From IMG/VR virus record IMGVR_UViG_3300030329_001897, positions 1-21,652 of that record: a DNA stretch of 21,652 nucleotides; one strand, written 5' to 3'. This DNA is from a virus. Made by a program: the position numbers and the translations under genes. Under the pieces are notes generated by a model, which ran no database searches, was not told where the DNA came from, and was given only the letters and a program-made list of their open reading frames with translations. Each line of letters begins with the position of its first letter. Positions within the stretch are counted from its first letter, which is position 1. Below, piece after piece: positions 16,104-21,424 of this stretch.

Positions 16104-16524
16104 TAACTTCTGCCTCTATAACTGTAATAGGTTCGTCTTGTATTTTGGCAGGAAGGATAAAAACACCTCCTCCTACATTATGATTAACATCTACTCTTTC
16201 TTTTTTAACTACACCTACTCTATCTAATATTGTCTGAGCTGCTTGTAATTTGTTAGCTACCTGAGGAATTGGCTTATCAGTATTCATAATATCTACTAAT
16301 TTAAAAGCTGCTTCAGGAGCGCTGTGCGCCAAAACATCCGTTGCGAGATCTACGATCTCATTCTTTAAAGACTTAACAACCTGATAGTGGTTTCCTGAAT
16401 ATCCAGCCAATTCTGCGGCTTTCTTAGGATCTCCATTAACTTCTATTAAACAATCTAAGAACTTCTGTTGCTTTTCAGTTAGTTGTTTGTTTCTTTCTTT
16501 TTCTTGTAAGTAGGTATTTCCCAT
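16093..16524 (-). CDS. Terminase small subunit-like protein
   Basis: 143 residues. Residues 15-56 (LTEKQQKFLDCLIEVNGDPK then AAELAGYSGNHYQVVKSLKN) are the N-terminal helix-turn-helix of many phage small terminases (L-T-x-K-Q-x-x-F, A-A-x-x-A-G-Y-S). The middle (HSAPEAAFKLVDIM, then KLQAAQTILDRVGVV) matches the oligomerisation helices. Its expected role is to recognise viral DNA and hand it to the large subunit. It is the first gene of the minus-strand late operon, with a consensus promoter only ten bases before its ATG and no ribosome site, so its mRNA may be leaderless or nearly so. Confidence 0.75.
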   Translation of the reverse strand: MGNTYLQEKERNKQLTEKQQKFLDCLIEVNGDPKKAAELAGYSGNHYQVVKSLKNEIVDLATDVLAHSAPEAAFKLVDIMNTDKPIPQVANKLQAAQTILDRVGVVKKERVDVNHNVGGGVFILPAKIQDEPITVIEAEVNED

Positions 16525-16533
16525 GATGTGTCC

Positions 16534-16562
16534 ATTATAGGACTGGTTTACAAAGTTGTCAA
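16534..16562 (-). promoter_or_regulatory. Consensus sigma70-type promoter for the late operon
   Basis: On the minus strand, TTGACA (16562-16557), 17-base spacer, TATAAT (16539-16534): both hexamers are perfect and the spacing is optimal. Transcription would start about seven bases later, within one to four bases of the small terminase ATG at 16524. The strength and position suggest that host RNA polymerase transcribes the late operon from here. Confidence 0.85.
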
Positions 16563-16585
16563 GTTATTTTAAAAATAAATATTGC

Positions 16586-16614
16586 TTGACAAATATAAAA
16601 TCTGCCTGTATACT
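16586..16614 (+). promoter_or_regulatory. Divergent sigma70-type promoter
   Basis: On the plus strand, TTGACA (16586-16591), 17-base spacer, TATACT (16609-16614). Its -35 is only 23 bases from the -35 of the opposing late promoter. It points into a region with no credible gene until the next terminator, so it probably makes a non-coding or leader transcript starting near 16621. Confidence 0.75.
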
Positions 16615-16863
16615 AAATGTAACACTGCCCAGGGTTGCATACCTAACACCACCTAGTTAGGAACTTTAAAAATAATCGGCAAAGTTATCAAGTAAACAGT
16701 CATTTCTGGCTTAAAATATTTAATCACTACATTTAAGAGGGGGACACCTAGTATGGCATCCTGCCTCCCCCTTACCCTATAACTACACTTTAAAACTTTT
16801 TAGATGGTGAGCTGACAAACTTTGCAAGTTTGAAAAGTTTTCCAGGTATCGCGCTAACTTTAA

Positions 16864-16890
16864 AAGTCTTTGCAGTGCAAAGAGTTGTAA
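16864..16890 (-). repeat. 27-bp palindromic element, copy 1 (inverted)
   Basis: Reverse complement of the elements at 18117 and 18417. The core CTTTGCA-N-TGCAAAG is a perfect dyad, flanked by conserved non-symmetric bases, so orientation is defined. This copy lies inside the candidate non-coding transcript, about 190 bases past the end of the two-gene minus-strand module. Its form suits a dimeric regulator. Confidence 0.8.
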
Positions 16891-17008
16891 ACCTGACAAG
16901 TTTACAAGTGATATTGAATTTTAAATGTAAATATTTTTTACTGAATGACTTTGCAATTTTTCAGTTTTATCAAGTGGTTGAATATTAATTGTATGGCTTG
17001 GACCATAA

Positions 17009-17038
17009 AAAAAGCCCTCAAGAATTTGAGAGCTTTTT
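17009..17038. terminator. Bidirectional intrinsic terminator
   Basis: AAAAAGC (17009-17015) pairs with GCTTTTT (17032-17038), one mismatch, then CTCAA with TTGAG; loop GAAT. The plus strand ends the helix in a U-run; the minus strand continues into a run of seven T. It would stop both the plus-strand transcript from 16586 and the minus-strand module that ends at 17079. Confidence 0.85.
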
Positions 17039-17078
17039 AAGTGTGACAAGCTAAGCAGTGGTATCAATTTCGTTAAAG

Positions 17079-17315
17079 TTAAATGTTCTTTTTAGGTGCT
17101 GGACTGATTAGTCTAGCCATGAGTTTGAACTTGTCATAGTGCCATTGATAACTATCAAAATCATCTAATCTTGAATATCTATCCATTTCAATTAGATGAT
17201 ATATCAAGTCATCAAGTTCGGCTAAGTCGAAGTTCTTTAACCAGTTCAAAACAACCTGACCTGACTTGTTTGGTGTGGTGTCATCACGCACTGTATTTTG
17301 ATAAATAAAGCTCAT
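17079..17315 (-). CDS. Hypothetical protein, 78 residues, second of a two-gene module
   Basis: 78 residues, acidic and aromatic: VVLNWLKNFDLAELDDLIYH (about 22-41), then RYSRLDDFDSYQWHYDKFKL. Two or three helices seem likely; no cysteine and no motif recognised. It shares one base with the stop of the 209-residue gene (17315) so it is translationally coupled, and the module ends at the terminator at 17009-17038. Its codon use looks less AT-rich than its neighbours. It could be a partner or antagonist of the 209-residue protein. Confidence 0.7.
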   Translation of the reverse strand: MSFIYQNTVRDDTTPNKSGQVVLNWLKNFDLAELDDLIYHLIEMDRYSRLDDFDSYQWHYDKFKLMARLISPAPKKNI

Positions 17316-17944
17316 TATTTCACCCCCTGACTTTTGATGTACTCATCAATAATCTTTGCCAGTTTGTCAGTCTCAGTTTTGACCTTTTTCTCATCTAATC
17401 GCAGTAAGTAATTGCTGATTTTAGCTGAGAGTTTTTTGGTTGCATCGGTTCTTGCCTTTGCACCACCACGCTGACTGTATGCTTTTCTCACTTCAGTGAA
17501 TGTTGTGGATTTTTTGATCTTTTCACCTGAGCCACCAATTTCTTTGCCTGATTCATTGAGTTGATCTTTATCACTAACATAACTGATTATATATCTAACA
17601 TACTGTTGCATCGTTGCATTAGCACTTGTCCTGTCTTTGTAGGCTATACCAGTGTTACCACTTAGTCCTTGCCTTTTCCAGCCATTCAAGTCCCAAATTT
17701 CATTCCTGACTTTCATAAATGCATCATAAGATTGAGTCTTTAGATGATGATCTTGAAAATAAGAAAGCAACTTTTCACCTTGCTCACTATCGGTTACTTT
17801 TAATTTTTCTCTCTCATCACTTGTCAGGTTTAATGCTTCGTGAATCGTTTTGAAAATTAAAGCACCTTTTGTGATTGTCGTTGAAACACTAAAGGTCTTT
17901 TTGGTTTTCGTTTCTTGGTTTAATTTTTGAGTTTGTTTGCTCAT
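17315..17944 (-). CDS. Hypothetical protein, 209 residues, first of a two-gene module
   Basis: 209 residues, no family recognised. Lys/Thr-rich N-terminus (KLNQETKTKKTFSVSTTITK), helical middle (YDAFMKVRNEIWDLNGWKRQ and TSANATMQQYVRYIISYVSD), a Gly/Lys linker (GKEIGGSGEKIKKS), then a basic helical C-terminus (VRKAYSQRGGAKARTD, KLAKIIDEYIKS). It is strongly basic overall, so DNA binding is plausible. Good ribosome site GGGG with a small hairpin just upstream. It reads against the plus-strand early genes and is set between copies of a 27-bp palindrome, the usual arrangement of an autoregulated DNA-binding protein, but that is inference. Confidence 0.7.
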   Translation of the reverse strand: MSKQTQKLNQETKTKKTFSVSTTITKGALIFKTIHEALNLTSDEREKLKVTDSEQGEKLLSYFQDHHLKTQSYDAFMKVRNEIWDLNGWKRQGLSGNTGIAYKDRTSANATMQQYVRYIISYVSDKDQLNESGKEIGGSGEKIKKSTTFTEVRKAYSQRGGAKARTDATKKLSAKISNYLLRLDEKKVKTETDKLAKIIDEYIKSQGVK

Positions 17945-17955
17945 TTGTTTCCCCT

Positions 17956-17969
17956 TGCATAAAAATGCA
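17956..17969 (-). promoter_or_regulatory. Hairpin beside a ribosome site
   Basis: TGCAT (17956-17960), four-base loop, ATGCA (17965-17969), adjacent to the GGGG ribosome site of the 209-residue gene. It could be an mRNA stem controlling translation or a small operator. A weak TTGACG -35-like element lies further upstream with only a poor -10, so no promoter is called. Confidence 0.4.
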
Positions 17970-18116
17970 GTTGTGAAACGTCAACCACCAACTTAACTTG
18001 TCATATTTTTAAAGAACACTGTTGCAGGACATAATCCCACTATTTCATTTTCTCAAAAATCGACCTGTATATCAAACTTATTACCCTGAAAAAAAATAAC
18101 CCTCTATAAACTTCTT

Positions 18117-18143
18117 TTACAACTCTTTGCACTGCAAAGACTT
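18117..18143 (+). repeat. 27-bp palindromic element, copy 2
   Basis: Identical over 27 bases to copy 3, and copy 1 is its exact reverse complement over the same length. Core CTTTGCACTGCAAAG at 18124-18138. It stands 173 bases upstream of the 209-residue gene start and just before the four-copy 22-bp repeat. Confidence 0.85.
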
Positions 18144-18174
18144 ACCACTACCCTCAGCTCAGCCTGGATATTTC

Positions 18175-18310
18175 TTATATATGCTTTAATAGGTAGCAAG
18201 GTCAGCTCAAATATTTCTAAAGTTATTTATAGATGCTCTAATAGGTAGGAATTTTTTTATATATGCTTTAATAGATAGGCTAGATTTTTTATATATGCTT
18301 TAATAGGTAG
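18175..18310 (+). repeat. Four-copy 22-bp direct repeat (iteron-like)
   Basis: Copies at 18175-18196, 18227-18248, 18257-18278 and 18289-18310. Copies 1 and 4 are identical; copy 2 differs at two positions and copy 3 at one. The unit begins TTATATATGC and ends TTTAATAGGTAG. Starts are 52, 30 and 32 bases apart, close to whole helical turns, so the last three lie on one DNA face. Features fit replication iterons or binding sites of one regulator; a phage-polymerase promoter cluster is an alternative. No gene is present from 17945 to 18460. Confidence 0.8.
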
Positions 18311-18416
18311 CTGAAGGTAGGATTTTTTTGAGGTCGATTATTTGCAATCGTTTCAGGGTTACTGTAAAATGGTGCGTAGCACCAGAAAATAAAATGATGC
18401 TAAAAATATAAACCAA

Positions 18417-18443
18417 TTACAACTCTTTGCACTGCAAAGACTT
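18417..18443 (+). repeat. 27-bp palindromic element, copy 3
   Basis: Exact copy of that at 18117, exactly 300 bases further on. It ends 17 bases before the ATG of the first plus-strand gene, overlapping where its promoter or leader must be, so it is the copy best placed to act as an operator. Confidence 0.85.
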
Positions 18444-18460
18444 ATACAAAGGGGAAAAAA

Positions 18461-18688
18461 ATGAATAATAAATTTGAGCATATAAAGCTCACCACTAGAA
18501 AGGACTTCTTACAGGATGAGATAGATATGAAAATACGAGCTGTAAAAAGTGCTAATGCTGAGGATATCTTAGCTCATGGTTTAACTGAGTTAGAGTTAGA
18601 GTCAGCAAAATTATTAGAGCTGTTAGTGATACAGTCTAAAGGATGTAGGGCTACAATTAATATTCGGATGCAGTTAAGAGATGAGTAA
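18461..18688 (+). CDS. Hypothetical protein, 75 residues
   Basis: 75 residues, helical and polar (KDFLQDEIDMKIRAVKSANA then LTELELESAKLLELL, about 41-56). ATG preceded by AAGGGG. First gene of the plus-strand run. It overlaps the 65-residue gene by eight bases. No family recognised. The amphipathic Leu/Glu helix suggests a small binding protein; early phage genes of this size often act on host proteins, but nothing in this one shows it. Confidence 0.6.
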   Translation: MNNKFEHIKLTTRKDFLQDEIDMKIRAVKSANAEDILAHGLTELELESAKLLELLVIQSKGCRATINIRMQLRDE

Positions 18689-18878
18689 ACTGAATTGGAA
18701 TAGTCCTGCTAACGCTAGGTATTTACCTGAGATGAGAACATCTAAAGTTTTTGATACCATAGCTCCTACTTTAGAGAGAAGGATTAAAGTAAGTAGAGGA
18801 CACACTAACCTACCTAAGAATTTATATAGAAGTAGTAGATTAAAACAAACTATGAAAGCTAAGGGATGGGTATACTAA
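18681..18878 (+). CDS. Hypothetical basic protein, 65 residues
   Basis: 65 residues, basic: LNWNSPANARYLPEMRTSKV, then LERRIKVSRGHTNLPKNLYR and SSRLKQTMKAKGWVY. No family recognised. Its start is eight bases inside the preceding gene and its stop forms a TAATG with the next, so the three are translated together. The Arg/Lys content might indicate nucleic-acid binding. Confidence 0.6.
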   Translation: MSKLNWNSPANARYLPEMRTSKVFDTIAPTLERRIKVSRGHTNLPKNLYRSSRLKQTMKAKGWVY

Positions 18879-19300
18879 TGTCCATAGAATCAGAAGAAAT
18901 AAAGAGGTTAGAATTTATTATTAAGCTGGTTGAAAAAGAGCTAACTAATTGTAGGGTTGCTCTTGTTCTAGCTAATAATAGAACAAAGCAAATAAAACAT
19001 TCTGAAGATGCCTCTAATATATATCTTGATGTAGTTCAGAAGGGTGTAGATGCAGGTATGAATGAGAATGATTTTTATTATAACCTTGAGGAAGTAAGGA
19101 GAGCGTCTAATAAATTAGAGTCAGCTATCTTTAGGATGGTAGAGCCTATTGAAGAAAAAATAAGTTTCTATGAGAATAAGATAGAAGAGCATGAAGATAG
19201 GATAGAGGCTATAGAAACAGAGGGACTGTTGCCTGATAAGTATCAGTCTATTAGTAGGGACAATGCAGATTACTTTGTGGTTGATGACGATGAGCAATAA
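18878..19300 (+). CDS. Hypothetical coiled-coil protein, 140 residues
   Basis: The start is set at 18878 (TAATG junction with the previous stop, with GGGA 12 bases upstream); an in-frame ATG four codons earlier is possible but is too close to its ribosome site. Long charged helices: EEIKRLEFIIKLVEKELTNC, EEVRRASNKLESAIFRM, EEKISFYENKIEEHEDRIEA. C-terminus acidic (VVDDDEQ). Likely a coiled-coil oligomer; no family recognised. The last 11 bases overlap the following gene. Confidence 0.6.
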   Translation: MSIESEEIKRLEFIIKLVEKELTNCRVALVLANNRTKQIKHSEDASNIYLDVVQKGVDAGMNENDFYYNLEEVRRASNKLESAIFRMVEPIEEKISFYENKIEEHEDRIEAIETEGLLPDKYQSISRDNADYFVVDDDEQ

Positions 19301-19454
19301 AGAATATAAAGAGGCAACATATGAGGAGCGTTATAAAATAGCTAGGAAAAAGGCTATTAAAGAGGCTCAATCTATGGGATATAAAGGCACTGAAAGGTAT
19401 TATTTCATAGAGCAAAGAACAGACGATTTATTAGGAGAGTTTGATGATAAGTAA
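19290..19454 (+). CDS. Hypothetical protein, 54 residues
   Basis: The start is set at 19290, inside the previous gene, rather than at an upstream ATG at 19263, because 19290 gives the 11-base overlap seen repeatedly here. 54 residues, polar and helical: NKEYKEATYEERYKIARKKA then KEAQSMGYKGTERYYF. No family recognised. It overlaps the next gene by 11 bases. Confidence 0.55.
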   Translation: MSNKEYKEATYEERYKIARKKAIKEAQSMGYKGTERYYFIEQRTDDLLGEFDDK

Positions 19455-19578
19455 AGAAGAAATGATTGAACAAATAAGAATCATATTAAAAGCTAACGAG
19501 GACAATCCTCATTGTTCTGTAGAGTTCTTAGTAGCTATGATTAAAGAAGTGATAGAGGAGGAGTCTGATGATACCTAA
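19444..19578 (+). CDS. Hypothetical acidic protein, 44 residues
   Basis: ATG at 19444 opens 44 codons to TAA at 19576-19578. Sequence MISKEEMIEQIRIILKANED, then EFLVAMIKEVIEEES: a small amphipathic acidic helix pair. It overlaps both neighbours by exactly 11 bases, filling an otherwise empty interval, so it is probably translated. It also carries the GAGGAGG ribosome site for the next gene. Function unknown. Confidence 0.5.
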   Translation: MISKEEMIEQIRIILKANEDNPHCSVEFLVAMIKEVIEEESDDT

Positions 19579-20293
19579 AATAAGTAAGACTTCTAAGATG
19601 CCTTCAGAGAGCTGGTCTACAAGAGCATGGGACACTTGTCCTGCTAAGATTAACTTAAAGACTAGGGAAGTAGACGATGCTTGTAAGACTTGCTATGCTA
19701 GGTTTGGACATTATAGGATGCCTACAGTAGAGAAGGCTAGAGAACATAACGAAAGGGCATGGAAAGACGACATCTTTGTTCCTTACATGGTCAATTATCT
19801 GGAGCCACATAGATTATTTAGGTGGTTTGATAGTGGGGACATGTATCATATAAGGTTAGCTGAAAAAATATATGAGGTATGTAAGCAAACAGAGTGGTGT
19901 AGGCATTGGATTCCTACCAGGATGTATAAGATAGATAAGTTTAAGGATGTAATAGATAGGTTAAACAATCTACCTAATGTTGTTGTTAGGTTCTCAAGTC
20001 CTAGTATAGTAGGCGAAGTTATAGAGGGAAGATATACTTCTACTATAATACCTTCAAAAGATTATAAGACTAAAGCAAAAGTATGTTATGCTTACTTAAC
20101 AGATAAGAAAGGTAGGGTTTGGAGAGCTGAAGATAAAGAAAGACTCACTAAAGAACAAATAAGAGAGCAAGACTTTGGACACTGTGGAACTTGTAGGTCT
20201 TGTTGGTCTAAAGAAGAACAAACAATAGCTTATGTAGGGCATGGGCAGGTAATGAAGAGTGTATTAAAGAAGAAAGGTTTAATAAAAGGTTGA
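19568..20293 (+). CDS. Cys-rich protein of the phage gp88 family
   Basis: 241 residues. Pattern: DTCP with C24, CKTCYARFGHYR (C39, C42), a helix with EHNERAW, then RLFRWFDSGDMYH (82-94) and RHWIPTRMYKIDKF, and near the end a cluster HCGTCRSC with C206, C209 and C212. I recognise this order (C-P, C-x-x-C-Y-A-x-x-G-x-Y, R-x-x-x-S-G-D, then C-x-x-C-x-x-C) from the gene-product-88 family of mycobacteriophages and marine phages, whose function is not established. The Cys sets could bind zinc or an iron-sulphur cluster; an SAM-radical-like role is only a suggestion from the CxxCY motif. Good GAGGAGG site before the ATG. Confidence 0.75.
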   Translation: MIPKISKTSKMPSESWSTRAWDTCPAKINLKTREVDDACKTCYARFGHYRMPTVEKAREHNERAWKDDIFVPYMVNYLEPHRLFRWFDSGDMYHIRLAEKIYEVCKQTEWCRHWIPTRMYKIDKFKDVIDRLNNLPNVVVRFSSPSIVGEVIEGRYTSTIIPSKDYKTKAKVCYAYLTDKKGRVWRAEDKERLTKEQIREQDFGHCGTCRSCWSKEEQTIAYVGHGQVMKSVLKKKGLIKG

Positions 20294-20448
20294 GATAGAT
20301 GTGGTCTATCGGGCAAGGGTGGGTAAAACTAGGTACTTCAGTTGAAATACTATAATAGACAAGGCAGATACAACGAAGTTAAAGGTACTGCACCTAGTTA
20401 AAATTTCTATAGGCTAAAGAGCAGTTGCCTTAATATACTGCTCACTTT
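20294..20448 (+). ncRNA. Candidate structured RNA with pseudoknot
   Basis: Between the gp88-like stop and the 121-residue gene. Helices: P0 GATAGA/TCTATC (20294-20310); P1 AACTAGGT (20327-20334) with ACCTAGTT (20392-20399); P2 ACTTC-A-GTTG (20335-20344) with CAACGAAGT (20371-20379), stacked on P1; P3 GAGCAGT (20419-20425) with ACTGCTC (20437-20443), extended by AAA/TTT. The P3 loop TGCCTT (20426-20431) is complementary to AAGGCA (20361-20366) in the P2 loop, a crossing pairing. The gene start with its AGAGGGG site follows at once, so this may be a cis-regulatory element such as a riboswitch, or a separate RNA. No known class recognised. Confidence 0.55.
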
Positions 20449-20463
20449 AATCAGAGGGGTATT

Positions 20464-20829
20464 ATGTCTGAGTATGTAATAAAGAACGTTCCTTGTGGGA
20501 ACTACAAAGAGAAGGAAGACTACCAAAAGTTTATTGATATGCTGAGAAGTGGGCTAGAAGGAACACCTTTTAGAATATCTAAGCAAAGAGGTAGAGGACC
20601 AAGAAGAGAAACAGCGATGGCGCATGGACTACATCCTACAGCCTACGATCAGGACTTACCTGTAGAGTATTCTACAACAGCAACAGTCTATATAGATTGG
20701 AGAGATAGTAGAAAGGCAAGGATAGCTAGGCTATTAGAGCAAAGAAGAAGTTATTCTTATGTTAAGTGGATGCTTGATAAAGAGCTGAACAGAGTGGATC
20801 GCATGATCGAGGAGCTGTCTGATGGGTAA
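20464..20829 (+). CDS. Hypothetical basic protein, 121 residues
   Basis: 121 residues. N-terminal MSEYVIKNVPCGNYKEKEDY, middle FRISKQRGRGPRRET with an Arg/Gly cluster, then VEYSTTATVYIDWRDSRKAR and a helical C-terminus SYVKWMLDKELNRVDR. One cysteine (C11). No family recognised. It follows the structured segment and has an AGAGGGG site. Overlaps the next gene by eight bases. Confidence 0.6.
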   Translation: MSEYVIKNVPCGNYKEKEDYQKFIDMLRSGLEGTPFRISKQRGRGPRRETAMAHGLHPTAYDQDLPVEYSTTATVYIDWRDSRKARIARLLEQRRSYSYVKWMLDKELNRVDRMIEELSDG

Positions 20830-21082
20830 GGTTAAAGAACACCTAATGGATTTAGAAGAGGCAGTCTTAGATGTATCAGGCGAGGCATATGATAGGATGG
20901 ATTTGAAGGGAGTTCTTGAAAAGAATTATGTCCACTACTATCCTATGTTTGTTGAGCAGGTAGTTAAATTATTACGCAAACAAAATCATCCTTTAGCTGA
21001 TGATACCTGGCTAGAAGATGTAGCAATAAAATATTACATGGAAGAAATTCTTGGTATTGAGTGGGATTTTGCAAAGGAGTAA
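20822..21082 (+). CDS. Hypothetical acidic protein, 86 residues
   Basis: 86 residues, acidic and helical: MGKVKEHLMDLEEAVLDVSG, then YVHYYPMFVEQVVKLLRKQN and WLEDVAIKYYMEEILGI. No motif or membrane segment. It starts eight bases before the end of the previous gene and ends at 21082, followed by an inverted repeat and likely promoter. Function unknown. Confidence 0.6.
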   Translation: MGKVKEHLMDLEEAVLDVSGEAYDRMDLKGVLEKNYVHYYPMFVEQVVKLLRKQNHPLADDTWLEDVAIKYYMEEILGIEWDFAKE

Positions 21083-21108
21083 GACAACAGCCTATAATAA
21101 GTGTTGTC
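21069..21108 (+). promoter_or_regulatory. Possible promoter within an inverted repeat
   Basis: GACAACA (21083-21089) and TGTTGTC (21102-21108) form a seven-base inverted repeat whose loop holds TATAAT (21093-21098). A TTGCAA (21069-21074), four of six to consensus, lies 18 bases before it. Together they could be a regulated promoter for the gene at 21128, with the repeat as an operator or an RNA hairpin. Confidence 0.4.
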
Positions 21109-21127
21109 CACAAGTGAGGAGTATGTC

Positions 21128-21319
21128 ATGACTGGAATAACAGTAGACGCTACTCGTAATGAAAGCTATGGTAGATTCTATAACTTACTTAATCTGGTTT
21201 CAGGTAAGTATGGTAGACGAATCTACGCTAGTCGATGGGAAATAGTTCGATCAGGCTTGGGAACGGAAGTTCATCTTGGTCGTTTCTACATTACCTTTAG
21301 ATTAGTTAGCTTTTCATAA
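21128..21319 (+). CDS. Hypothetical protein, 63 residues
   Basis: An ATG at 21128 with a GAGGAG site six bases upstream is preferred to the GTG at 21101, which lies in the inverted repeat. 63 residues, basic and beta-like: MTGITVDATRNESYGRFYNL, RIYASRWEIV, HLGRFYITFRLV. No family recognised. Confidence 0.6.
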   Translation: MTGITVDATRNESYGRFYNLLNLVSGKYGRRIYASRWEIVRSGLGTEVHLGRFYITFRLVSFS

Positions 21320-21424
21320 GCGACTTAACCAGATTAGTTCATCTGTCCCTTAAAGATAATAGGGTAAAGGTAACGGAGGTATAGGTAGGAAATTTATTTT
21401 AAATTAATTACATTAAAGAATGTT

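Larger units (their letters stand above)
16621..17038 (+). ncRNA. Candidate non-coding transcript, about 415 bases
   Basis: Starts downstream of the plus-strand consensus promoter and ends at the intrinsic terminator; there is no open frame of usual size with a ribosome site. Predicted local helices: CCTAAC/GTTAGG at 16642-16661; a compound helix GGGGGA (16739-16744) with TCCCCC (16766-16771) enclosing GGCA/TGCC (16755-16765); CAAACTT/AAGTTTG at 16816-16832; the palindrome CTTTGCA-G-TGCAAAG at 16868-16882; TTGTAAAC/GTTTACAA at 16885-16907. A nine-codon frame at 16754 with a possible site is too short to judge. The region could instead be operator DNA. Transcription has to be shown. Confidence 0.5.

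Noticed and set aside
16754-16783. Nine-codon leader peptide after AGAGGGGGA
   Set aside because: The purine run is explained by the GGGGGA arm of a helix; too short to support without expression data.
16945-17040. 31-codon plus-strand frame running through the terminator
   Set aside because: No ribosome site, ends inside the terminator hairpin, composition follows the AT-rich non-coding background.
18181-18306. Two-codon minigenes, since every repeat copy contains ATG-CTY-TAA-TAG with a synonymous change in one copy
   Set aside because: There is no ribosome site before any of them and the pattern follows from repeat identity; the one synonymous difference is not enough evidence.
18175-18310. 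CRISPR array
   Set aside because: Only four repeats, intervals of 8-30 bases between them, non-uniform, and no cas genes; better read as iterons or operators.
20294-20463. tmRNA, group I intron or known riboswitch
   Set aside because: No tRNA-like acceptor or T-loop, no intron core helices, and no consensus of cobalamin, purine or glutamine riboswitches seen.
21373-21381. ACGGAGG ribosome-like site
   Set aside because: No start codon at usable spacing; kept only as a possible standby site for the gene at 21425.
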